A stretch of 64,000 nt of DNA from Marthasterias glacialis. Lineage: Eukaryota > Echinodermata > Asteroidea > Forcipulatida > Asteriidae. The translations under genes and the position numbers were made by a program. The notes under the pieces are model-generated. The model searched no databases and was not told the DNA's origin. It saw only the letters and a list, made by a program, of their open reading frames with translations. Shown here one piece after another: positions 1 through 64,000 of the stretch. Where the stretch lies: contig OU452235.1 of the NCBI GenBank assembly GCA_911728455.2, positions 5,361,930 to 5,425,929 on the forward strand, written 5' to 3'. Positions within the stretch are counted from its first letter, which is position 1. Each line of letters opens with the position of its first letter.

Positions 1-396
1 TATTTGTTTACAAAGGCAGTTTCCCAGCCTATTTTCACCCCCCGCCTCGATCCAAAATCAGAACAACAGCAGTCGGTGCCTGAAAGTTGTCTCCAGAAAT
101 TCTAAAGAATAGTGACGTCGCAGGAAGTACTCCTCTGTCAAACGAAGCATTGCTCAGTGCAGACCATCCGGGGATTCAGTACTTACAGTGACGTCATGAT
201 TTGTTTGCGGGATTTTGATAAATTTAGGCAGCGGCTAGTTAAAGGAGTAAAAACTCCCTGCAAATATCCCTTCTTTTGTCAATTTAATGTCACAAAAGAG
301 AAGCCGATGCAATAATTATAGAAAGCAGAAAACTAAACAATAACGTCAACATCAATCACCATGGCCCATCCTCTTTAAATTTCTGTCTTGACCCGT
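1..396. other. Intron sequence, nothing recognised
   Basis: Left edge of the window, within the intron upstream of the domain II pore exons. No exon of NALCN was found here; no repeat copy was recognised within the window. Confidence 0.5.
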
Positions 397-644
397 TGTA
401 CTGGGTGTCACATGGGGCTACTGTCTGCCCACGGTCTGCCATTAAATTGCATATGTAAGAATAATTATAATGAGCATTCAATTGCACATGCGTCACTCAA
501 AATGTGCACTACACACTGACTGTACTGGGTGTCACATGGGGCTACTGTCTGCCCACGGTCTGCCATTAAATTGCATATGTAAGAATAATTATGATGAGCA
601 TTCAATTGCACATGCGTCACTCAAAATGTGCACTACACACTGAC
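397..644. repeat. Tandem duplication, 124-bp unit x2
   Basis: Two nearly identical 124-bp copies (397-520 and 521-644), each beginning TGTACTGGGTGTCACATGGG. They differ by very few bases, so the duplication is recent. Confidence 0.9.
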
Positions 645-702
645 TGCACAGGGAAACCGAGACTTATTGTGGTGATGACGTCAGGTGAAATGAGCCAATC
701 CT

Positions 703-892
703 GGGCCCAATTTCATAGAGCTGCTCAAGCAGAAAATATTGCTTAACAATTTTCTGCTCAGCAGAAATGAGCAGGATACCAGTCACAAATTGTACACATG
801 ACATGGTTGTTTGGCCGGTAACCTTATTCTGGTAAGCATATTTTTGTTGTGCTCAGCTAATTTTTGTGCTTAAGCTGCTCTATGAAATAGGG
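703..892. mobile_element. Palindromic MITE-like element, family A
   Basis: About 190 bp with inverted ends GGGCCCAATTTCATAGAGCT and its complement (CTCTATGAAATAGG). Inside are TTAAGCA and TGAGCAGGATACCAGTCAC blocks and GGTAACCTTATTCTGGTAAGC. The same structure recurs at 14616, 20759, 31186, 32528, 32728, 32925, 42758 (truncated), 50138 and 50335, and as one end at 13909. No coding capacity, so non-autonomous. Confidence 0.85.
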
Positions 893-1665
893 AGCAGGTG
901 GTAAGTGATTATACAATTGTTGTCTGCTGTGATGTGGTCCATGCTGTTTTGGACACCCGAGGGGGCAGACGGCACCCGAGGCGAAGCCGAGGGTGCCATC
1001 GGCCCCCACGAGGGTGTCCAAAACAGCATGGACCACATATCACAGCAGACAACATTTGTTTTGTTATACCATGGTATTAAATTGCAAGATTGTTAAAAAG
1101 GCCCTTACCGACATAGTTTGCAGACGACAATATTCAATTCAACAAAAGTGCGTCAGTTACAAATTTTTTATCAACCAAAATGTATCAACTGGTCCCTATA
1201 TCGCAAGCATCATATCGAAAGTACAGTAGCGTGCATAGTACCAGTGGTTGCATAGTAACCTCTTTCTCAGGTAGTACCGCTAATGTGATTGTACAGATCA
1301 ATGGGGACGATGAAATAATGTTCTGAGAACGATCTAGGTAATGGACGCGGGCGTCATGACATACCTCTTTCTTGGGTGTATTGCTAACTTCAATATATCA
1401 ATGGGGACGATGAAATGAATTTTCTGAGGACGATCTAGGTAATGGACCCCGACAACATCACTTTTTGAGAAGATATGAAATCTTGTATTATGTCACATGA
1501 TTGGTTCTCGACCAATAAAAATTCACAATCTAACACCATGGTATAACAAGACCTTTTGGAGCAGGAAGTGCAGTGTAACGAATGTTCAAGTACAATGTAT
1601 GTATATATACCGTTCGTGTACGTAGCACTTCCGGCTCCAAAACATCATCACTTACCAACTGGAGA
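893..1665. mobile_element. Compound foldback element
   Basis: Outer inverted ends GGTAAGTGAT (about 899) and ATCATCACTTACC (about 1646) enclose a long hairpin at 914-1056, a 100-bp tandem duplication (1258-1447) and a second hairpin at 1551-1644 (GGAGCAGGAAGTGC and GCACTTCCGGCTCC). The motif ATACCATGG also occurs inverted at about 1068 and 1537. Probably a non-autonomous DNA element, or several nested. Confidence 0.7.
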
Positions 1666-2029
1666 GAATAGCAGTCCGCACTAATGACGTCACTTCTGCT
1701 TGAAGATATCTCTGGATGTCAGACAAACATTCCACCACTCACGGGATCACCGCATCGGCGCTCCAGACCACAGTAGTACAGTATACATCGCGTATTGTAC
1801 ATGTACATGTACGTGTATGTACGATCAATGTACGCGTCCGTCGTTGAAATTTGACATGTTGTCTGAGATCTGGGTACTTGCATAATCTGTTTTTAGCATT
1901 GGTGCAGAGTGCTTTTCATTAATGATGGTAACACATCTTTCTGTAGACCATGTGCTCTTTGTTTAAACCTAAACCACCCACTATTGGAAACTTCCCGGCA
2001 GTGTGCATGCAGTTCTTAATTGACATGAA
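1666..2029. other. Intron sequence with short GTACAT repeat
   Basis: Mostly unique sequence. Contains a short GTACATGTACATGTACGTGT tract near 1797. No gene seen. Confidence 0.5.
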
Positions 2030-2350
2030 TTCGGGTGGCATGGGTTGCGTGTGCGTAAAGCGCTCGCCTCGCACCAATGTGGCCCTGGTTCGATTCCCGG
2101 CTATGGCCATATGTGAGTAGAGTTGTGCATTGGTTCTTCTCTCCAGGCCATCAGGTTTTCCTCCCTCTGGAGAAATCAAACACTTTCGATCTCAGGCTGT
2201 GCTCTGTGGTCATACATGTTTATGGGTTAATGTGGCTGGCTGCCAAAGACGCCCTTGAATGCCTGCAGCTTGAACACGTGTAGCCACGTCCTTCGCAATT
2301 TAGCTTCTCAGCTGCCAGTAAGGATGATTAGCCTTCCAATGCCAAATGAT
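2030..2350 (+). mobile_element. tRNA-derived SINE, family S1
   Basis: The head carries an RNA polymerase III B-box-like GGTTCGATTCCCGGC (2088-2102) after an A-box-like region, followed by CATATGTGAGTAGAGTTGTG and a body shared with the copy at 41143-41471. It ends near CTTCGCAATTTAGCTTCTCA. No tRNA fold is intact, so this is a SINE and not a tRNA gene. Confidence 0.8.
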
Positions 2351-2630
2351 TATTGGTTGAGTGGCCTCAAAGGTCACGTAATTCGAAGATGAATTGACCC
2401 TCAACGTCACCCCTATTCCAAACTTTTACAAGAGACTATGTTATACACACCGGGGGGGCAGAAACTTTTATGTTTTGTCTTTCGCCGTGACGTCAAAGGG
2501 CACATCAATCATAGTTGTCTGCTTTTAACCATTTTGACTCATATATCTGTGTATGCGATGGGGGTTCTTGTGTGAACCCTCTTTCCGTCCCTCCCCCGTC
2601 CTTCCCCCCACCCTTCCTGGAACCCTTTAG

Positions 2631-57797
<55,167 letters not shown>

Positions 57798-58551
57798 AGA
57801 TTACCCCCTTGTGATCAGTTTTATTACTCAATACGTATTCACATGTAAAGGAAATCCTGTCAGAAACTTTGTCTGGAATTCAATTTTGTGTCCACTTTGA
57901 TAAGAACTGAAAACTGATGAAAATTGTTTTAAGATTGTAATGCAGAAACTAGGTGTCGGACGAGTCTACAAAACCTCGACATAAATTCTGAAGATGTTCA
58001 GCTGACATTCTGCTGACATTCTGCAGTCATTCTGCTGACTTTCTGCAGACACTTGTGTGCTATTCTTGTTGATATTACGCCTACATTCTGCCGATATCCA
58101 GACAATTGAAGGAGTTTCACAGTCGGCCGACCATTCTAATCGAGAAAGACTAGAAACTCATTCTAAAAACAACGAGTGTGTTAACCGTAAACGACCGAAA
58201 GAGATTGTAGAGAATTTTCTCTGTGTTAGTGTATCGAAGAAGATCACAATACAGATTCCTGCCTGTGTAAATATTACATTCTATACAAAATATACGCGAC
58301 AGGTACTCTATGTTTAAGTTATTTATTGTCGTATATATTTAAAATAGTCTCAGTACATTTGAAAGATAATTTATTTCCTTTATTGTTTAAGTGTGACCTT
58401 GTGCAAGCAGTGGAGTATCATTGACGTAGTATTTTGTAGTATTGTGAATATCAATTTTTCTTTATATTATTTATTGATTTTTAATTGATATGTGTATGTA
58501 ACATGGAATGATGTATTGTGCCGGACAAGTAAGGGCCTTGTCACACGGGGC
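57798..58551 (+). other. Probable NALCN 3' UTR (proximal part)
   Basis: AT-rich sequence after the stop codon with no splice acceptor or further coding potential. It contains four related units of CATTCTGC(T/A)GA (58005-58050), a Pumilio-type TGTAAATA (58266-58273), and AU-rich TTATTTATTG stretches (58318 and 58466). No clear AATAAA lies close by; candidates further on are near 61313, 62424 and 63394, so the 3' end is not fixed. The UTR may run through the repeat at 58552-59020. Confidence 0.6.
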
Positions 58552-59020
58552 AACAGACCGATACATTAAGCCCCGCCTACCTAAGCAACTGCCAAGTAAC
58601 AGCTCATGGTGTGATTTTCTTGCCACGATCGCAGTGGTGGTTCGGTTGCGAACATACACACGTATCGGATACACACACAGACATGGTTTTCATGAATGGT
58701 ATGGATTTAGTTTCGTGGCCTTTTGAGCAGTGCCTTGAGTCCAAAGAATAATGCAGACAGGAAAACTGTTAAACCACTTTTACACGACTGTACATGGACC
58801 ACTGCTGTGGGATTTGCACCACAAGAAATCAAAAAATGTGAAACAAAGCAAAAGTTAGGACAGTTGTGTGTGCTGTTGTGTGTCAGAACAATGGCGGCGG
58901 CTTGTTTACTTTTCTAATTGGTTTTTCAACGTGTCAGACTTGTGTCAGACTTTTAGTGGCGTTGTCAAGGCTGTGATTGGTCAATATGTTAGTAGGCGTG
59001 GTTTAATGGATCGGTCTATT
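58552..59020. mobile_element. TIR element, family C (long form)
   Basis: AGACCGATACATTAAGCCCC at the left and TTTAATGGATCGGTCTATT at the right, with GGTATGGATTTAGTTTCGTG and CACTGTTAAACCACTTTTACAC-type internal blocks. It may be part of the NALCN 3' UTR. Confidence 0.85.
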
Positions 59021-59848
59021 TTATCCCAGGCATCCAACTTGCACTGTACTCAACAGGATCACCACGGCAGCACCGGGAGCATGTTTCGAACAGTGGATCT
59101 CACTTTCCCTCCAAGAAAATTATGTGAAAATTGCAAAAGTCGAGGTCGATCTGCTTGAAGATTGCCTGGAACTGTGTGCGGTAGTTTGCCTCGTGTAACA
59201 TAACCCTAAACATCATATTTCAACTCACCGTAACAGCTCGATCTATGTGTTTGCGAAAATCATAAATTTTGTTGTTGTGTGGTTTGCTGAACTAGTTTGT
59301 GCTTCCATTTTATGGGATGGTTTTTTAAAGTTGTATTGAAACGGATGTAATTGTTACCCAACCTTTTATTTTGATTACAGTCCGTATAACTCAAAAGGTG
59401 TGGAACGAACCTTGAAATTGGTCAACTCGATTGCAGTCAACTTCCTGAAATACAGGATATTTTCCAGAGGTTTCTTTTCTACACCTCTGGAACCATAAAT
59501 AATCATTATCTTCCAGTACGCGCTAATCCTCCAATCAGATTGCACGAACAGGGGTGTGATAATAAACCATGTCGTACTCCCAGTTTTGTATTGCACTCTG
59601 CGTAAACTCACGCTCCGTATACGAACAATGGAAAATCACGTGGAAGGTGGTACCAGGTTGGCCGGAAGATAAATTAGTTACCACAGGCGCACTCGTGGAA
59701 TAGGGAAAAATATGGCATGTGTGTGCCATATCATGCTGCCTCGTGGGACATGGGATGCAGAAGGGCTATATTTTTTCCGTATTCCACTCTTGCTTGTGTG
59801 GTAACTAATGCAGTTGTTCTGCAGCTTGTATTCTTATGAAGTTTATCT
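59021..59848. other. 3' flank, nothing recognised
   Basis: No exon or gene recognised. GTGTGCCATATCATGCTGCC at 59720 sits in a loose inverted pair (GTGGTAACTAAT at 59798 with ATTAGTTACCAC at 59671), about 140 bp. Confidence 0.45.
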
Positions 59849-60300
59849 GTGGCGTGTCGTGGCCTAGCGTTCTGACGGCCTAGTCATCAGAGTGTGGGTT
59901 TCGAATCCGGATATGATACTTGCGTCCTTGAGCAAGGCACTTCACCATAATTGCTTCTCTTAACCCAGGTGTAGAAATGGAAACCTGAGAGGGCTGAGGC
60001 AGTATTGGATTACCCGCTTAACACTGATACAAGCAGCTTGAGGTCGTATGCTCCCCACAGAGTTGAGAAAGTTTGTGGATTGGTTCAAATATGCCTGATG
60101 AACAGGGATAATGTTGTAAAGCGCCTTGATCTAGCTACTAAGACATGTGGGCTATGTAAGAACCAAATATTATTAGGTTTGAAATTATGAGACCTTCTTA
60201 ACACCTTGAAAGGGTTGACAAGGCGATGCGGCATAATCTGCAGCCAGCCATGCCAGAAACACCGGGGCAAAACCCCTTCCAGTTAACAAATAAGACCGCA
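59849..60300 (+). mobile_element. SINE family S2 copy and adjoining minus-strand fragment
   Basis: 59849-60180: TGGCGTGTCGTGGCCTAGCG, GGGTTTCGAATCCGGATATG, TGTCCTTGAGC-like, and a tail with GTTGTAAAGCGCCTTGATCT and TATTATTAGG. 60195-60290: AATCTGCAGCCAGCCATGCC and ACACCGGGGCAAAACCCC on the minus strand. Confidence 0.78.
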
Positions 60301-61951
60301 TTTTTCACTTACCCATCACAAACAGTTCATACTTCAACAGTATTTCAGTATTAATACAAAATTCATGTTTTTGATAGTAAATATGGACTCTATCTTGGAG
60401 TGCAAAATAACCACTTGACTGTTGAAAATTAAATTTTCATTTGTGAGAAGAAAAAACTGTGAAAAAAATATGATCGGTTGAACTGAGGTTTCCCTAATTA
60501 GTTTCCGTCCTAAATTGATTGATCCTCAAAACAATTTGAGTTTGTAAATAATTATGTTGGCCCAAATAGTTTTGGGTCTTTTTTGTTTTTTATTTACCTT
60601 GGTTGTTGGATTTGTATTTGATTGAATTGTTACAGTTGGCAACATACTTCACAAAGACAATGTGCTGTACTTTTGTGGGTTTTTTTTGAGAATAGCAATT
60701 TTATTTTATGATTTATGATGTACTTATAGGCCATGATCACCTTGCTTACAAAAAAGAGTGACCTTGTACATTTCAGGACCTTTCCAGGCATGCAAGATAC
60801 TCCACTGTTTATAATTCTGAGAACACACAATCAAGAAATGTAAAATAACAGGCTCGTCAAATATTTTAGACGCGTCACCTTTCTTCATGTAAGTTGACAA
60901 GAATCATACAGTGCAATTTCAATCAAATTTTAAGGTTTGTATGTTTTCCTGCATTGAGCTGTGTGCAATTTGTGCCTGCTGGAAGTCCGGGCTCTGCGGC
61001 TCTTTTGTAAACATGTGGTGTCATAGGTCACATGGTCTACACACAAACCTTGATTACTAGCGTATCGGTACGTATACAGAACCTTTGTAATTGTGCTGCA
61101 TGCAAGTCAAAATTATTTTTCTAGATGTGATGTCTTATGTATGCAGCTTGAGTTTCTTCATTTACTTGTAATTTAAGTATATAGGATCTGATTTATGTTT
61201 TGAGCCCGGCCATGGCACGCAAATAAGGCAACATCAGCATCGCATGCTTGTTCCCCGAAATTCAAAGATGAGGGGGTACTTTTTTGTGTGGAGTTCCTCC
61301 TCAAAACGGTTTAAAAATAAAGGGTATATTTTTTTAGAAATGTTAAACCCTGGTATGATGTGTGTTCACAAACATTTGTTTATCGGAATTCCTTAAGCTG
61401 GAGATTTCAGCTCGGAGTTCAGCAGGCTTCTCTTTATGTACCTTTATGTTTACCTTGCAAGCACTGGAAGTCTTTTGAGCATGGGTACACCTGTTTGTTT
61501 GTTGTTGTTTTTTACAGCGAGTGCCATGGCCAGATTTGAACTCCGAGTTTTGTTAACATTTTGATGATTTCTTAGCCTACTTGGTGGTTATTTCACTTCG
61601 CATGTCTGAGACGACTAACCAAACATGTTGTAGCCATCGGAACAGGGTTATAAGTTACAAAGACTGGCCCTCACTTAACCTACAAGAAGCCACACCATTG
61701 GTTGATGGTTGTGTCTTGCGTGTACGTGTACGCACGCACTTCAACCTTAATTATGGTTATTGGTGAAGGGGTGTATAACCCAACAAACTTGTTTAATGTC
61801 AGTTGGGAGTGTGACATGTAGCCATACGCAAATGCACACCATTTCAAGGGAAGTCGGATACAAAGATTTTGTCGTTGTTGTTGAAATCATTAAGCAAAGG
61901 TAATGCGTTAAAATGAGTTGAGAATTTCTGATGTGAATTGATGAAATGCAT
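60301..61951. other. 3' flank, nothing recognised
   Basis: AT-rich, unique. AAATAAAGG at 61313 is a possible polyadenylation signal. No gene seen on either strand. Confidence 0.45.
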
Positions 61952-62149
61952 AAATTGTTAATGGCCTCACGTTGCGCCCCTTGGCAGAGTCATTCTCAAA
62001 GGCTACACCATTGAGGAAGGATTAAATGTGGTCATTTGTCAGTTGAAAAAAGACTCTGCTAGGGTTGAAAAAAATGTAAGACCATTAACAATTTTTGAAT
62101 TAATGTGACAGGTAATTTCGGTAGGTATTAGCAGTTTGCAACGGCCAAT
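61952..62149. mobile_element. Family E element, diverged
   Basis: TTGTTAATGGCCTCACGTTG and GACTCTGCTAGGGTTGAAA with TAAGACCATTAACAATT, ending GTATTAGCAGTTTGCAACGG. Confidence 0.78.
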
Positions 62150-63838
62150 TCCCCTTCTTTTTTTTCCCCAGCATCATTTTGACTCTCAATCCATTAACAT
62201 GTATCACCTCAGGGCATGGTGTAACTCGGCTCTGTCTACACCATGCAGGAAGGTAAAATGACACTGGTATTGTGAGTAAACTAATTCAGACTGCGTATAG
62301 TCGCATGGAGTGTGTACATTATGGTTATCGCAGCACTTGTTGTGATGGCTTCATTATTACAGGGGCAGTATCCATGGTTGGTTACCCTAGAGCTTTGCTC
62401 TGAAATTCTGTAATCTTTGAAGCGAATAAAGGAACCGATGACAATTTGGAAAGAGTATTTTCCCCTATTTGAAACACTAGGATGTTCTGAACATTACTTT
62501 ACATTGCTTGTATTGGCTTGTGACTACAGGAATGTACCACAGTTATGGGAAATGTTGTTGCATTGAAGTCTGTGTTAACTTACTGGTAGCTTACCTTAAA
62601 TTTTCCAAACGTTTGTTGATTTAATGCTCAAGATTTGAGGTAAAAACACCTAAATAGGTTTGAAGTGACCATAATGGTTGGTAAATGCGGTAAATAAGGG
62701 CTTAATACAGGGTTTATGGGATGGTGAGGGTTTGGGTTGGTTGGGGCTGGGTTAGAGTTTAAGTTGGTTGGGGCTAGGGTTGGTTAGGGTTATTTTGGTT
62801 GGGTCTACGGCTGGATGGGGTTAAGGGGTAGGGTTTTGGGAAGGGTTGCTCACGGTTAGGGTTTATTAGGTGGTTGATCATGGTTAGAAGGGTAGACCAA
62901 TAAAGGAGGGCTAGGTAGGGCTTGTTGAGTAAGGCTAGCATTTAGGTAAAGTTGTAGGATGAGGGTTATTCTACCCTCGGCGATTAAAGATCTATGAAGA
63001 CACAAGTAGGGCAGAAGATAACGTCCAGCATCTTGGGTCAAACCTCACACTATCACTATCTCATCACTTCCCAGAGGAGAGAACCAAACAGCATTGTCTC
63101 CCATACAATTTGACACTGGTAGTGAACACAAAACAGATCCATAACACAAATAAATAAGTATCCACGACAACTCTCCTGTTAAATCTAGTATTTAGTATTT
63201 TTTTTTAATATCGAGTGCATTTTCATACCACAAAGACGTACTGTACATTTGGCTTCATTTATAATGAATGACACTTTTCCCAAAACCTGCTTTTTTAAAA
63301 GAGCTTGTACTAAGACTACAAAAAGAAAATAGATTTCACAAAAGAAACGGATAAATAATTACTGTAGGATAATGATAAAAAGTTAGAGATGCAAATAAAA
63401 CACTAGTCACATCTTTGCAAGAAGAAAAAAAAAAAAAAACCAACTCGTACTCAAGAGACAATTAATTTTCATGTGCAGTTTTTTTTTCTTCTAAAAATGT
63501 TCCATTGAATTTTATGCAGTGCTTATATACAGCAAGTTAATACAGGTATTTCGTTTTCTTCCTGTCTTTTGAATTTGAGGCAAGTTTTTAAAAGGAATCA
63601 GTTTGAGTAAGTGTGGTGTCCCCCAGCGATACGAAGACGGTATATCTGTGGAACATGTTGGGCCTCGTCACCTTGTGTTACTTTAGCTGCAACAACAGGG
63701 CTTAGTTTGGGGGTAAAAACAGGCATGCAACTGCACCAAGGAAAGTGCAAGGCACAGCAAGACTTTGTACTGTGCTTTTTTTCAATTTTCAAAGGCACAG
63801 CCGAGAAACCCCCCAAAAAACGAGGAAATCAGCCTTTT
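62150..63838. other. 3' flank with G/T-rich telomere-like stretch
   Basis: 62720-62960 is rich in GGGTT, GGTTGG and TTAGGG words on the + strand. The rest is unique AT-rich sequence, with a poly-A run at 63426. No gene recognised. Confidence 0.55.
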
Positions 63839-63960
63839 TGATATATGGTGGACACTATAGGAGTGCACCGTTTGGTTTTGGTGTATACAGACAGATTTAC
63901 CCAAACCAAATAGTGTCCTGGTAATGTGTCCACCATCTCAAAATGGCTTGTAATGTCTCC
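63839..63960. mobile_element. Small palindromic element, second copy of 49558-49665
   Basis: GGTGGACACTATAGGAGTGC at the left; GTGTATACAGACAGATTTAC and CCAAACCAAATAGTGTC in the middle; GTGTCCACCATCTCAAAATG at the right. Confidence 0.8.
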
Positions 63961-64000
63961 ACCATTTTGAGACACATTACTAGGGCACTAATTGATTCGG

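Noticed and set aside
112-315. ORF with DFDKFRQR, considered as the NALCN exon just before the pore (vertebrate motif LDRF..FPR)
   Set aside because: Only a few residues are similar, there is no GT donor in the right phase after it, and the rest of the frame does not fit domain II S5.

Overview
This window is a eukaryotic, metazoan genomic segment. It carries the 3' two-thirds of one large gene on the + strand, the sodium-leak channel gene NALCN (a four-domain channel related to voltage-gated Na+ and Ca2+ channels). I could place 28 coding exons between 2631 and 57797. All have GT-AG borders and their phases agree throughout. Using one of the two alternative first exons, they join into an open frame of 3585 nt (1194 residues plus stop). 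It runs from the domain II pore loop to a conserved C-terminus with a WW pair and an acidic tail. Domain I and most of domain II lie upstream of position 1.

The most interesting feature is at the left end. Two homologous 138-nt, phase 0-0 exons (2631-2768 and 4110-4247) encode alternative versions of the domain II pore loop and first half of S6. One has TQEGW (glutamate at the filter position) and the other TQKGW (lysine). The domain III filter is LEGW (29764-29884) and domain IV is GEDW (44682-44775). If domain I is E as in the family, the gene can make a calcium-channel-like EEEE pore and a sodium-channel-like EKEE pore by exon choice. Alternative NALCN pores of this kind have been described in invertebrates, including non-chordate deuterostomes, while vertebrates use a fixed lysine-containing pore.

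Layout: 1-2630 is intron with foldback elements and a SINE. 2631-4247 holds the two alternative exons, separated by a 12-bp minisatellite. 8777-20718 encodes the end of S6 and the II-III linker. 22679-32301 encodes domain III, 34471-36084 the III-IV linker and IVS1, and 36763-47997 the rest of domain IV. 49824-57797 encodes the cytoplasmic C-terminus. From 57798 on is 3' UTR and flank with no recognisable gene.

Introns are rich in short non-autonomous elements: at least ten palindromic or TIR (MITE-like) families, several tRNA-derived SINE families on both strands, and many tandem arrays (12, 15, 70, about 90-110 and 104 bp units). The organism is most likely a marine invertebrate. The E/K exon pair and the repeat style suggest a non-chordate deuterostome such as an echinoderm (perhaps a sea star), but this is inference and the species cannot be fixed from the sequence alone. 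No bacterial, viral or CRISPR features were seen.
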